DNA of 64,000 nt from Odiellus spinosus. Taxonomy: Eukaryota; Arthropoda; Arachnida; Opiliones; Phalangiidae. The notes beneath the pieces are model-generated. The model was not told the origin of the DNA. It did no database searches and saw only the letters and a program-made list of their open reading frames with translations. Each line of letters begins with the position of its first letter. Position 1 is the stretch's first letter. Shown here in pieces: positions 1-11,475 of this stretch. The stretch lies in NCBI GenBank assembly GCA_963920705.1, contig OY987226.1, positions 4,404,501 to 4,468,500 of the forward strand, written 5' to 3'. Made by a program: the position numbers and the translations under genes.

Positions 1-204
1 TTAGCTTTAACTTGTCTCTCATCTTCATTGTATTAGAAACTGGTTTCGAGTGAGCTCTCTTGCAAAAGTTACAATTGGAAATAATTTATATATACATATA
101 CTGGTTTTGTGCATGGGCGCGACTCTATAGAGAAATAATTTGAATAATTCGTATGATAAAACCTTTTTAAAGGACGAGTATGTTTAGTTAATATTAATAT
201 TATA
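1..204. other. AT-rich stretch, nothing recognised
   Basis: No open frame, inverted repeat or tandem structure could be recognised before the satellite array that follows. Confidence 0.5.
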
Positions 205-1575
205 AATTTATAGCAACAAGCTCGCTAGTTCTATAAGGAACTAATTAGCCATATGCCTGGAAAGACCTTCGTATTTTTCCAAATAACGCATATATACAAA
301 ACCCGCTAAACCCTAACACAACCTGATGGACTAAATTCGGGCCTTGGCAAATTGATCTTACGACAGATATATTTATAGCAACAAGGTAGCTAAGTCTATA
401 AGGGATTAAGACATACCTCGAAAGGCCTTTGTAATTTCCCAAAGTAAGCTAAGCCTACGCATATATACAAAACCCGCTAAGCCTAAACACAACCTGATGG
501 ACTAAATTCGGGCCTTGGCAAATTGTTCTTACGCCAGATATATTTATAGCAACAAGGTAGCTAAGTCTATAAGGGATTAAGACATACCTCGAAAAGCCTT
601 TGTAATTTCCCAAAGTAAGCTAAGCCTACGCATATATACAAAACCCGCTAAGCCTAAACGCAACCTGATGGACTAAATTCGGGCCTTGGCAAATTGATGT
701 TACGCCAGATATATTTATAGCAACAAGGTAGCTAAGTCTATAAGGGATTAAGACATACCTCGAAAGGCCTTCGTAATTTCCCAAAGTACGCTAAGCCTAC
801 GCATATATACAAAACTGCGCTAAGCTTAAACGCAACCTGACTAGATTCGGGCCTTGGCAAAATGATCTCATGCCAGATATATTTATAGCAACAAGGTAGC
901 TAAGTCTATTAGAGGTTAAGACATACCTCGAAAGGCCTTTGTAATTTCCCAAAGTACGCTAAGCCTACGCATATATACAAAACCCGCTAAGCCTAAACAC
1001 AACCTGACTAGATTCGGGCCTTGGCAAAATGATCTCATGCCAAATATATTTATAGCAACAAGATCGCTAAGTCTGTTAGAGATTAAGACATACCTCGAAA
1101 GGCCTTTGTAATTTCCCAAAGTACGCTAAGCCTACGCATATATACAAAACCCGCTAAGCCTAAACGCAACCTGACTAGATTCGGGCCTTGGCAAAATGAT
1201 CTCACGCCAAATATATTTATAGCAACAAGGTAGCTAAGTCTATAAGGGATTAAGACATACCTCGAAAGGCCTTTGTAATTTCCCAAAGTACGCTAAGCCT
1301 ACTCCTATTTATAAAAACCCGCTAAGCCTAAATCCCGGCATGAACGCAATCTGACTAGATTCGGGCCTTGGCAAAATGATCTCATGCCAAATATATTTAT
1401 AGCAACAAGATCGCTAAGTCTGTTAGAGATTAAGACATACCTCGAAAGGCCTTTGTAATTGCCCAAAATACGCTAAGCCTACTCTTATTTATAAAAACCC
1501 GCTAAGCCTAAATCCCGGCATGAACGCAATCTGACTAGATTCGGGCCTTGGCAAATTGATCTCCCGCCAAATTTA
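205..1575. repeat. ~170-bp satellite, about 8 monomers
   Basis: The motif agacatacctcgaaa recurs at 409, 580, 751, 919, 1086, 1253 and 1433, giving spacings of 167 to 180 bp, and a diverged first monomer starts near 205. Each monomer carries gctaagcct and gattcgggccttgg. Monomers differ by small indels, and the last two share an extra block (aatcccggcatgaacgc). Short open frames on the minus strand recur once per monomer and are products of the repetition. Single diverged pieces of the same sequence occur near 15.52 and 58.98 kb (family N). Confidence 0.93.
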
Positions 1576-2335
1576 TTAACACGACGCGTATTTGGGTGCT
1601 AAAATCTTCGTATTCTGTTCAACAAAATTTAATTTTTTTGTCCTGTTTTGTTGAATTCAGTTGGACCATTTTTGTACAAATTAGAATTTTGAATATATTT
1701 GTTCATTGGGTTATCCGATTTCGTTATTCTATGGGAGCACAATTGAAAGTAAAACTGACGTTGTAAAATCAACTACCGGAAGTTTTTCTTGGAATTTTTT
1801 GTAATTCAGTTCTCCATATAGGCGCGAAATTAATTTGGCGTCAATTTGAATCGAATCTACTTTAAAATTATTTTAGTTTTGAGATTTAACCTTCAAATAC
1901 TTCTACTCCTTCGAAGTTCTTTGTTCTTGTTACGTCACATCTTCAAATTTGTGAACAACGTAGGCGCTTTTCTCTTGCTCATCCTGTAGGCCTAATATTC
2001 AAGGATCTTAAACTTTCTATTCTCTGAAACATAATAAATTCAAATATATTTACTCTTTGTTATTGAGTATATGTACTGAAAATTGTATGTTTAAAATTCC
2101 AATATGTTGTAACTGTACGTATTTGTATAGTCTGAAACATAATTGAGTTTCGCTGTAAGGATCGAAATATCGAATACAATTAATTTCGGCCAAGGACTAA
2201 ACGCAACCTATTTAGCCAAGGCTTAACGTAAATTCTAAGGAATTTTCAAAATAGATGCCGGGTAACTTTTATTATGCTTTGATGATTTCGAAATTTATAT
2301 CCTTTAGTGAAAGGGCGGAATGGTACGCAATGTGT
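1576..2335. other. Non-coding, no recognised feature
   Basis: AT-rich sequence without a long open frame or a match to another part of the window that I could see. Confidence 0.4.
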
Positions 2336-3190
2336 TGCTATGAAGTTCTGATCAGGGTCAGTTTTATACCTCTGGGTTGAATCTTTCTTAAACTTCAAAA
2401 TGTGTTTCCAACATATGACGTAGTTAGATTCTGGAACCTAATTAACCCCAATTTTCATACGAATGGTAGGACTTTTTTGATCGAGTACTTTTGCGGAAAA
2501 GACCGCGCGAAAGTGACCTTATCAATTGTGCCAGGACGCACTACAATCAACTGTAGGCTCTACGAAAGCCACGTGACCATATTGATGACGTAATATTGTG
2601 GGAATGTTTTAAAATAGCGATTACTGTAGCAGTAACAGGGTGACCACTTTTCCTATATTTCCTATTTTTTTCCTATATTTTCACCTCCTTCCTATTTTCT
2701 CCTATAATTTAATGTCAATTCCTATAATCTCCTACATTTCTACTCAAAATCTCTAGTTAAGGGTAAAGTTCTAAATCATACTGTCAGCTGTGGCTGTATA
2801 AGATTATTTTAGCTTAACTGTACATTTTCCAGTTAAAATAGTCTGTAAAATTCCTTACTATTTAAGCAATTGGATCATATTAATACCATGTTTAAACCGG
2901 TGGCGAGAGTTGTGACGCAATAATAAACACGGTTCCTACTTTTAATTAATTATTTTCCTATTTTATCATATATTTTACACTTATTTCTTCCTATTTTATC
3001 CTATATTTTTCATAAAATTCTTCCTATATTTCCTATATAGGATTTTCAAATTTTCAGTGGTCACCCTGCAGTAATTTTGTTCTATGACATATGTAAATAT
3101 ATTTTAAATCGTTTTTAACGATCTCTCCGAAAATGTTACTGAATTTCCTTATGGAGTTCATGAAAAATCCGTAATAGCTCTACTTTAAGT
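2336..3190 (+). repeat. Dispersed repeat family A, copy a (interrupted)
   Basis: Segments on both sides of the L element match the copies at 20.1-21.0 kb, and in reverse at 61.96-62.6 and 63.0-63.4 kb. Shared landmarks are a gaccgcgcgaaagtgacctt block, a gatgacgtaatattg block, the imperfect palindrome ttactgtagcagtaa, and a downstream ccgaaaatgttactgaatttc block. Family A is the target of several younger insertions in this window. No coding capacity is visible. The nature of the family is unknown. Confidence 0.75.
2636..3068. mobile_element. MITE family L, copy 1 (CAGGGTGACCAC termini)
   Basis: The element has perfect 12-bp terminal inverted repeats, CAGGGTGACCAC at the left and its complement at 3057-3068. 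It is flanked by the direct repeat cagtaa (2630-2635 and 3069-3074), a 6-bp target duplication lying in the ttactgtagcagtaa palindrome of family A. The interior is rich in ttcctatttt runs and has no coding potential. A second copy at 26.07 kb has lost its right end. The superfamily cannot be assigned from the termini alone. Confidence 0.88.
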
Positions 3191-3620
3191 TCTTTGTAAG
3201 AAAAAATAACGGTATATTTTTAGTGAAAACCAGCGCCTAGTTTTACGATCTAATTAATTAAGAATTATCGGGCATTTAACTGCACCTTAAATCAACTCAT
3301 TAAAACCCATAAAAAATCGCCTCGGAAATTAACTTCCTGTAAAAAGGTTTTTCGCGATTCTCGCTTTCGAAGTTGTTCGCTTTTAAAATCCTAATAGTGC
3401 ATTAAGCACTATTTTAGCTCATAATTTTAAATCCCCGAAATAAAAAAAACTTTGGTTTCATAAAGACATAGCGAGCGGACAATCTAGGGCTGATATTTGC
3501 CAGAAAAAAAAATAGCTTTGCTTTATTTTTGCCTTATAAAGGCGTGTTTCCATCACATTCACATTTTTAGTTAAAGGGGAACTTTTTATACACGTTTTTG
3601 ATGTTTAAACAAACTACTAG
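3191..3620. other. Non-coding, no recognised feature
   Basis: Nothing beyond A/T runs could be supported. Confidence 0.4.
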
Positions 3621-4096
3621 GACTAGAGCTTCGTTCATACTAGGCCTTGGAATCGATTTAAACCGTTTCCAAACGTTTCGCTAGAATCGTGTGAACGGGA
3701 AACCGTCTTTTCTCGAATCGATTTGATTCGATTTCTCGAAACTGCTTCGGGAACCAGTTTCATACCGATTCGGTTTCAACAACCGATAGATGAAGATACG
3801 ATAAATCGATTTATAAAGATATTACGTGAACGCCTGACGCCTTAAACGATTCCTGGCGATTTGAATATCGGTTTGATTTTACCGTTTCAAATCGATCAAG
3901 AAATATCTAAGCTGCGTTCACACTACAGACTTTGAAACCGTTTTGAACCGTTCTGGAAAGGTCAATTTTTAAAATTTTGGGGTCACCCTTTTAGATTTTT
4001 GATCAAGAAACAAAATTAATATCTTGGAAAGTCGATTTGAACATTCGAAACGGTTTGAAAACGGTTCCAAAGTGTCAAGTGTGACCGTGGCTTAGA
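3621..4096. mobile_element. Family C elements: C-long followed by C-short
   Basis: 3621-3910 matches the complete C-long copy at 57.37-57.67 kb, including tcgtttcataccgattcgg-like and aaacgattcctggcgattt blocks. 3911-4094 is a separate palindromic unit (C-short), opening taagctgcgttcacact and closing aagtgtgaccgtggctta. Its interior carries aaaccgttttgaaccgttc and its inverse. The same C-short sits inside a C-long copy, in the opposite orientation, near 7.27 kb. Confidence 0.75.
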
Positions 4097-4894
4097 TAAA
4101 TGTCTTCCCTTATCATCTAACGCCTCTGAAAGCGCACCTTAAGACCTGTATTTCCGGTTATCCACGATATCATTTCTGGGAAAAAAGACCAAAATGCATA
4201 TTTCAGAGTGTGTGGGGGACCCATATACACTAAACGATGATAAGCCCTTATAGCTTTTTCTCTGTCTCTTTATAATAGCTCTTTACTCTCACCCAGCGCG
4301 CGTTATCGCCTTCCCCAAAACCCTAGTTTTCCCCAGAAATGGGCCCATTTATTAACAGAGAAAGTCCCCAAACGCGAAAACGATATCTCTAGCACATTCT
4401 CTCTTCCATATGTTGATATAAACTCTTGAAACTAAAAAGGGGTCTAATTTTGAAGCTAAATACCATATTTTATACACTTAATTTAGGCAATTTTAAGGTT
4501 GAAATTTTGTATATATGTCCCGAGTTATTGCCCGTACCGCTTTAAAGTTGGTTTGACTTATTAGAAGCAATAAAGAAACGTAGGGGGAATAAGGAAAACT
4601 GCTAAATCGTCATAGGATTAAGTTCTACTTTTGAAGATTGCCTCAAATTGTCGAATTCATATTTACGTATCAGATATTTTAAAAGCCTGGGTGTTTTATT
4701 TCTTTTAATGGCCATTGAATAGAAAATTGTCTGCGGTTCAAGAGTTGTTTTAATAAACTACTTTTAAGTTCTTTGATACGTTTTACATTGTGTATTAATA
4801 CGCTCTAGCTTAGCTTAACTATTGTTACGCTTTAAAAGTGCGTAACGTTTATCGTTATGGTTTAAATATTTGTAGCCTATTTAGTTTTAAGTAT
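4097..4894. other. Non-coding, no recognised feature
   Basis: About 0.8 kb of AT-rich sequence. No frame, splice pair or repeat relationship was seen. Confidence 0.4.
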
Positions 4895-4898
4895 TTAA

Positions 4899-5376
4899 AG
4901 GGAGATTGAAAGGCCGAAACAACATATTTTTAATCGATTAAGAATGCTAAAATAATGAGAAAAACAATAATATAACGCACCAAAAATATTTCCTTATTTT
5001 ATAATCAATTTCCAAAGTTCCGATGCTAAGCCTAGGCTGCCTAGCTCGGTGAACTAGGCTAGCACGAACTGTATTATTTTAATATTCGCGGCTGTTCTTG
5101 TCGCCAATCACGAGCGAGTACGAGTATTTTAAAGATACGCGTACTCGCTCGTGATTGGTGACTAGATCAGACGGGAATATTAAAAAAAAATACGGCTCGT
5201 GTTCGCCTAGTTCGCCGTGCTAGGTAGCCAAGGCTTAGCATCCGCAAGTTTCGGAACTTTGGAAATTGATTATAAAATAACGAAATATTTTTTGGTGAGT
5301 TATATTATTGTTTTTCTTATTATTTTAGCATTCTTAATCGATTTAAAATAGGTTGTTTTGGCCTTTCATTCTCCCT
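4899..5376. mobile_element. TTAA palindromic MITE family H1, copy a
   Basis: The element begins AGGGAGATTGAAAGGCC and ends with the near-exact inverse, and is flanked by TTAA on both sides (4895-4898, 5377-5380). The whole ~478 bp folds back on itself: the ataatataac, aatttccaaagttccgatgc and cacgagcgagtac blocks all reappear inverted, leaving only a short loop near 5120-5135. TTAA duplication is typical of piggyBac and Kolobok; which of the two applies cannot be settled without an autonomous partner. Confidence 0.88.
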
Positions 5377-6150
5377 TTAAAGTGAAGGTGAAGGTAAAAA
5401 TAAAATTATAAAATTATAACATATTAAAAATAAACAAATATTTTACCGATATTTCCGAAAACTAATCTCAAGTTTAAGAATTGCGTGACATGGTCACTTT
5501 CAACAAAAAACATAATATAGCCTCTAAAAGGAATCCTCAAACATATTTCATGCGCGAATTTTGACCGATAAATAGAAAAGAAATTGGAATTTGAAATATT
5601 GGCCTTTTTCGCCTCAATTCTAGTCCGATTCTCCCGCAATTTCTTTCTTTGTATTTTCGCGTTCTCGTTTTCTGTTTTTCTTTTTTGTGTTATCAGTATT
5701 TGTTTCCTAGCAAGTTGTTGAGCCAGCGGATAAGTATGTAACAGAGAAAAATACAAGAACAAAAAAATTATTTAAAAGAAAAATTGTAAGAATTTGTTGG
5801 AAAAAAAAAAGGAGCGCAATTCTTTCGCTTGGAGAATTTTGATCTTTTTACGGGTTAGAAAAATTTGGGGCCAAAAATCGACAAGCTTTCCGTGAAAACG
5901 TCGACGTGGGAATTCGAATATCGAGGCCATTCCTGTAAGGATGTATATCATATGGAAATATATTACGTACCTTTTTTTCCAGATGATAACTTTCGCCCAG
6001 TATTTGAAACCTTTAAGAGTATATATTGTAACATATTTTTATATAGAAAAATACCATATACAAAACCTACTTTTCATATATTGTACATTGGGACAAAAAT
6101 GTAACTCTAAGTTTAAACCAATCGTAATATAGTGAAAATAATGTCTAACT
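5377..6150. other. Non-coding, no recognised gene
   Basis: A 112-codon open frame on the minus strand (5424-5762) starts at TTG, is lysine/asparagine rich and has no recognisable motif. I treat it as chance. Confidence 0.4.
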
Positions 6151-6835
6151 AGAACCAAAAGTCTATTTATTCCATAAAAGCAAGAATTCATTCAGGTTCC
6201 ATAAGAATATGGGAGGGCCGGGATTCAATAACCATCCTCCCAAACTTTGTAGCAAAAGTTCGTCCGCTTCGAATCGATTTTTCAAGTAAATCGCTCCTGA
6301 CATATATTATTAAACCGCGCCACTAACGACCTTGACATAATATTTTGGGCAATAAAAATGGAGCCGACCGAAAAAAAGATCTAAGCGTACAAATGTTGCG
6401 AAAATTGCGGACGAACTTTTGTTACAAAGTTTGGGAGGATGGTATCAGAGGCTAAAACTATGCTCCCATATTCTTATGGAACCTGAATGGATTCTTGATA
6501 AAAGTAAACAACGCCCCGTAGCTTAATACTATCAATAAAGAACCAGTTTACATCAAAGCCAGCACTTAAAAATAGACAAAAAAGTCATCACCCCTGTCTG
6601 GCTCGAGTGATTTGGACTCTTCCTCGATATTTTGAGTCGGGAGAGATGGAGGGAATAAAGGCGGGCCGCGCTTGGTTATATTGTCTTCCAGCCCACTCCT
6701 GAATTTCTCCAAAGAGTGGCGCTTCCGATTTAATTATTTACACAGCGACTACGGCCCATAGAGTGTCTGGAATCAGAATCTGCCGGTACATTTACCCGGA
6801 CCTTTACTGATAGTATTCAGTTTTAAGTAGGGGCT
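6150..6835. repeat. Dispersed repeat family G, copy 1 (split by F1)
   Basis: Family G starts around attccataaaagtaaacaacg and contains gccccgtagcttaatac, tcatcacccctgtctggctc, cgggccgcgcttgg and tggcgcttccgattt, then ends with an inverted form of its start. Partial or split copies occur at 9.2-9.84, 21.9-22.0, 22.76-22.99, 55.55-55.84, 57.68-58.16 and 59.80-59.94 kb. F1 is inserted in its left end. The ~60-bp inverted termini suggest an old non-autonomous DNA transposon. Exact ends are uncertain. Confidence 0.7.
6181..6497. mobile_element. MITE family F, copy 1 (7-bp TSD)
   Basis: It starts CAAGAATTCATTCAGGTTCC, continues ataagaatatggga, and ends with the inverse. The 7-bp direct repeat ataaaag flanks it (6174-6180, 6498-6504). 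The inner part holds a second inverted pair, catcctcccaaactttgta and its complement. No coding capacity. Its only other copy in the window is at 22.44 kb, in mirrored internal orientation. Confidence 0.9.
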
Positions 6836-7186
6836 CAATTTTAATATTGCTCTAATTATATCAATATCTCATTTACTTCAATGTCCGAAGTCTGCAAGGG
6901 TCAATAACTCGTCTAATTTTAGGTTGAAGCTGACAGAGACTGAAAATAGGTAGTAAATCACTTCTGTTCCTTACTCCCTGGGATGGTTCATCACCCAACC
7001 TATCGTATTTCCTTCCTTCCTTCCTTACCAAGCGAGGTACAACGTTCCCATTCCATAATACATGTCTTATAAAATGAACTCCAAAGAGACTCTTAAAGAA
7101 AAGGAGTGGAAAGTTGGCTCATAAAATTATAAAACTCTTTTTTTTTTTTCATAGTAAAATTTAACTCGAATAAGATCATGAAACTG
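6836..7186. other. Non-coding, no recognised feature
   Basis: Contains a short ccttccttccttcctt run near 7010 and a poly-T run near 7140. Nothing else was supported. Confidence 0.4.
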
Positions 7187-7565
7187 TAAAATCAAACCGA
7201 TATTCAAATGGCCAGGAATCGTTTTTAGCGTCACGCGCTCACGCGTTATCTTTAAAATCGATATATCTATAGGTACGTTCACACTTGACACTTTGAAACC
7301 GTTTGCAAACCGTTTCGAGTCGTCAAATCGATTTTTTTTTTAGAATTTAATTAGGTTTCTTGATCAAAGGTCTACACGGGTGACCCCAAAATTTTATTAT
7401 TTGACCTTTCCAAAACGGTTTAAAACGGTTTCAAAGTCTGCAAGTGTGAACGTAGCTTCTCGGTTGTTGAAAACGAATCTGTACGAAACGAAACAGGTTC
7501 CCGAAGCAGTTTCGAAAAATCGTATCAAATGGTTTCGAGCAAAGACGACACTTGGCTTGATTCGG
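7187..7565. mobile_element. Family C: C-long (reverse) interrupted by C-short
   Basis: The left part (7187-7267) and right part (7460-7560) are the reverse complement of C-long as seen at 3.6 and 57.4 kb. Between them, 7268-7459 is a C-short palindrome with acgttcacacttgacactt at one end and aagtgtgaacgtagctt at the other. The 130-codon plus-strand open frame across this region is a by-product of these inverted repeats. Confidence 0.7.
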
Positions 7566-7811
7566 GTCTTATCGGATGGGTCTTCTTCTTCTCCTTTTCC
7601 ATATTCTCTCTGGCTGTTCTCTATATCTCCCTCTGGAATTCGCTTTCGTTGCGAAATTGGCCTATTAAGAAAGGCATCGGACCAGAAATCTAGATCAATA
7701 CCCAAATTCGAGCAGTCAAGCTTAGTTTATATAGGTTTAAGCTTCTACAACACTCAAAATTTTCTTTGTTGAAATATAGGCTGACTCTTTTTACTCAAAG
7801 AGAAGTAATAT

Positions 7812-8239
7812 TAAGGTTCGTACTCAATTTTAGAAGTTAATTTCCCTGACTTTTCCAGGTTTTTCATGATAACTATTTCTAAATAATTTCCCTGAGCAAT
7901 TTTAATATTTTTTCATGAATTTATTTCTATGGGCGAGCTCTTGGAAATACCTATTTTTTACGTGACGTAGTTATCAATCAGGGTCTATATAAGAATATCA
8001 GAGAAAAGGTTAAATCTTTAGGCAATAATGACGTTACAATTAATTGTTCAATCGTTCATAAACAGTTCCTTGACAAATTATTTAATTTATCTGACAATTT
8101 GGGGCCATTTTTAAATTCCCTGACTTTTTCCTGATCTTTTGGGCCAATTTCCAAATTCCCTGACTTTTTCCTGATCTTTTGGGCCAATTTATAAAATTCC
8201 CTGGCTTATCCAGGTTTTGCAGGTCGTGTACTAATCCTG
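7812..8239. mobile_element. MITE family J, copy 1 (5-bp TSD)
   Basis: This is the reverse-oriented relative of the element at 14.1 kb. It shares gaagttaatttccctgactt, tttctaaataatttccct and the ttcatgaat block. The termini are taaggttcgtact and ctaatcctg, slightly decayed from CAGGGTTCGTA. The 5-bp direct repeat aatat flanks it (7807-7811, 8240-8244). Repeated ccctgactttttcctgat units mark an incipient tandem array near 8110-8190. Confidence 0.8.
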
Positions 8240-8264
8240 AATATATTATTATTTAGTATATTAC

Positions 8265-8602
8265 CAGAAGCAGATGAAACCCTCCTTTGAAGTCTATTAC
8301 TCCCGGGTCTTGTCTACCCCTCTCTGTATGGGTTATTCTCAAAAGGCGCGATTCGTACGCCTCCTAACGGTACATGTTTTCGGAGCGGGAGTTTGTCGAG
8401 CGAATATCTCTAGCAGCCTCGGAGTTCGTCAAAAAAACGTAGTCGTTTGTGGAGAGAGAGAATTTCCAATTTTCCGTAGACAATGGGGTATGAAGTAGGA
8501 CCCCTCCGATCTCGTAAAATTGGGAATTTTACCCATACAGAGAGGAGCGCTATATGGAACATTGGAGTAGTAGACTTCAAAGGAGGGTTTCATCGGCTTC
8601 TG
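8265..8602. mobile_element. MITE family D, copy 1 (7-bp TSD)
   Basis: Family D starts CAGAAGCCGATGAAACCCTC (one base differs here, AAGCAG) and has a ~36-bp terminal inverted repeat, followed by an imperfect inverted pair around tcctctctgtatgggt. The target duplication atattac is at 8258-8264 and 8603-8609. It belongs to the subfamily with ttctcaaaaggcgcg. Confidence 0.93.
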
Positions 8603-9210
8603 ATATTACCTATTTTTAATATCCAAAAATTATATATTTTTTTTTATTCGATTTTCTCCAAATTCTGGAACCCAGGTTTCCTGTGTTCCTTTAAGGCTAA
8701 GGCCTATGATAGAGGTCGGGGTTTGGATAAGATAATTTCTGTTTGTTTTATCTTTATTCATAATTTGAAATTATTCGCGGGAAGTCTATGATAAATGCAA
8801 TGTAATCGCGAATAATTAACCGATTATTTTTATGATTAACTGATTAACCAAATATTTGTGGATAATCTTGTTCAAACCCCGACCTCTAGCCTATGAACAC
8901 TTATCAATGTATGAAAATACTACCAAATAGATAATTCCAAGCAGACTTCTTTATGAACACATTAAATTTATTATCATATTAGAAAATATTTGCGGAAGTG
9001 GAAAATAGGTTATTTCCGCTATATAAAGTAAGGTTAAGTTGTTGGGAAAAGTGCCATGGATAGAACTCTGGGTAAGACGATTTCACCATTACTTAGGTAC
9101 TTGAAACAAAAATGCGAAATAAAGTTGAACTCCGAGCATCTCTAGAAACGAAGACAAATCCGATTTTAAAAGTCCCGGATGCAATTTTATAAATATAGTC
9201 TTACGTATAA
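8603..9210. other. Non-coding, no recognised feature
   Basis: AT-rich; no gene or repeat relationship was supported. Confidence 0.4.
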
Positions 9211-9350
9211 TATCAGAAGTCAATTCTTTTATTCCATAAAAGTAAGCAGCTTAATACTATCAGCAAACGTTTACTAGCCTATCGCTTAAAACAAGCCAGA
9301 AAAGTCAGCACCCCTGTCTGGCTGAAGTGAAATGGACACTATTATTTTAA
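9211..9350. repeat. Family G fragment
   Basis: Contains attccataaaagtaagcagc, taatactatcagcaaacg and gtcagcacccctgtctggct, matching the left half of G at 6.5 kb, with deletions. Confidence 0.65.
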
Positions 9351-9380
9351 TCAGAAAACAGTAGACGTGCTGTTTTCATA

Positions 9381-9842
9381 GTATCAAAAGTCTAATAATT
9401 TATTCCATAGAAGTAAACAACGCCCCGTATCTTAATAATATCAGAAAAGGCAGAAGCCGATGAAGTCTATTACTCCCGGGTCTTGTCTACCCCTCTCTGT
9501 ATGGGTTAGTTTCAAAAAGCGCGATTCGTACGCCTCCTAACGGTAGATATTTTCGAAGCGGGAGTTCGTCGAGAGAATATCTCTAGCAGCCTTGAAGTTC
9601 GACAAAAAAACGTCGTCGTTTGTGGAGAGAGAGAATTTCCAATTTTCCGTAGACAGGGGGGTATGAAGTAAGACCCCTCCGATCTCGTAAAATTTAGAAT
9701 TTTACCCATACAGAGAGGAGCGCTATATGGAACATTGGAGTAGTAGACTTCGAAGGAGGGTTTCATCGGCTTCTGGTATTAAGTTACGTGGCGTTGTTTA
9801 CTTTTATGGAATAAAATGATAGACTTTTGATAATATCAAAAC
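9381..9842. repeat. Family G inverted ends enclosing D2
   Basis: The left flank of D2 (9381-9450) is one G terminus, with attccatagaagtaaacaac. The right flank (9776-9842) is its reverse complement, ending ataaaatgatagacttttga. D2 therefore lies inside a short G copy. Confidence 0.7.
9451..9775. mobile_element. MITE family D, copy 2 (TIR deletion, no clear TSD)
   Basis: It is a family D element with about 13 bp missing from the left terminal repeat, just after cagaagccgatga. The flanking heptamers (gaaaagg and gtattaa) do not match, unlike nearly all other D copies, so one side was rearranged after insertion or insertion took another route. Confidence 0.88.
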
Positions 9843-10468
9843 TTAAGCGATGTAAAACTTTAAAAGGGTATTAGGATTTTATTTTCGTAAGAATATAAGA
9901 ATGGTTTTCATTCTTAACAGAGTATATCGTTTACTTGGTAAAGTTAAATCCCCAATATAGAACTTGAAGAATATTATTTGTTATAGAGATTCCTAGCTCC
10001 CATCATTCCGAGAAAAGAAAGATGAGATCTTGGTGTTCATGAGCTGACGTAATGTAAAAATATTAATGCGGATTGAGACGTAATAATAAACCCGATAAGA
10101 CTCGAAAGTAGTTTTCTCTAACTCATCTTGAAATAAAGTTTATATAGATTTCATTTTTCATTTCTTATAGGCCCTTCTCAAAGTCCTTGGGAAAATCCCG
10201 TTTTGTGTCGAACCTTAGTATTTTATCCATTGCCTTAAATCTCAAAAGCCAATTTGAAATCCACTTCTAATCAGGTCCGGAGTTGTTTTTTTTTTATTTA
10301 TACTCATCTCCAAACTATACGAGTCTAAAAAGGATATAGTCAGAATGACTTTTTTAGTTTCAATTCGTAAAAGACAGACTCATCTCAGGATATATTGTTA
10401 AAGCAGTGTTTTCATTGGTTATCTATAGCCAATGAAATAATAGTTATGGTTAAAGAAAATCCAGTTCT
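9843..10468. other. Non-coding, no recognised feature
   Basis: No frame, repeat or signal could be supported. Confidence 0.4.
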
Positions 10469-10472
10469 TTAA

Positions 10473-10953
10473 AGGGAGAATGAAAGGCCGTAACAACCTA
10501 TTCTTAATCGATTAAGAATGCTAAAATAATGAGAAAAACAATAATATAACTCACCAAAAATATTTCATTATTTTATAATCAATTTCCAAAGTTCCGATGC
10601 TAAGCCTAAGCTGCCTAGCTCGGTGAACTAGGCTAGCACGACCCGTATTTTTTTTAATATTCGCGGCTGTTCTTGTCGCCAATCACGAGCGACTACACGT
10701 ATTTTAAAGATACGCGTACTCGCTCGTGATTGGCGACTAGATCAGACGGGAATATTAAAAAAAAAAAAATACGGCTCGTGCTCGCCTAGTTTGCCGAGCT
10801 AGGCCGCCAAGGCTTAGCATCTGCAAGTTTCGGAACTTTGAAAATTGATTATAAAATAAGGAAATATTTTTGGTGAGTTATATTATTGTTTTTCTCATTA
10901 TTTTAGCATTCTTTTCGATTAAGAATAGGTTGTTTCGGCCTTTCATTCTCCCT
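10473..10953. mobile_element. TTAA palindromic MITE family H1, copy b
   Basis: Near-identical to the copy at 4.9 kb: AGGGAGAATGAAAGGCC terminus, TTAA on both sides (10469-10472, 10954-10957), and a full-length fold-back with an aatcacgagcgac/gctcgtgatt stem next to the loop. Confidence 0.9.
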
Positions 10954-11225
10954 TTAAAGAGTCATTGTGAAAGCGTTAAGAGGGTTCATGGTTAGGCTAG
11001 CTTTATTATCTGGTCACCAGAGGCGCTAGTGTTTCCTGATGTAAGCCAAATCACTCTCTGGTTAAAATTGGAGCAGCTTTGGAATTTATTTTCAAAAATA
11101 AATACTATTTCCACAATTTTACGAGATATTTTAGTGATTAATTTAAATTGTGACGTTGAGTTGGGTTTGAATTTTAGCCTATAGTAAATTCGAACCAATA
11201 TTATTTTAGCCTTCCCAATTGAGTT

Positions 11226-11475
11226 TCTATAAACCGTTGCTAGATGGCGAGAGCGGACGCCGTTATGTGTAATGATGGGAAATCTGTACTGTTACTGAAG
11301 CCCTTTGGCTCGTTTAGATTGGTCCAATTATAAATTTCACTGAAAATTCAAACCAAATTTCAGGAGTAAATTTAAACACCGAAAACGTGTCCCATTATTG
11401 CTGAAAAATATCTCAAGTTTTTTTGGAACTTGGTGATTCCGAAAATAAACGAAACTGTAATGTGAAACTACAGTT
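11226..11475. repeat. Dispersed repeat family I
   Basis: Shares taatgatgggaaatctgtac, gattggtccaattt and taaatttaaacaccgaaaac-type blocks with 42.74-42.85 and 62.55-62.73 kb. The ends are not defined. The preceding 270 bp (10954-11225) shows nothing. Confidence 0.6.

Noticed and set aside
5424-5762. 112-codon minus-strand frame
   Set aside because: TTG start, low-complexity Lys/Asn-rich first half, no motif, no splice or promoter context; length is within chance for AT-rich DNA of this size.
7380-7772. 130-codon plus-strand frame and 102-codon antisense frame
   Set aside because: They overlap the inverted C-family repeats on both strands and have no domain.
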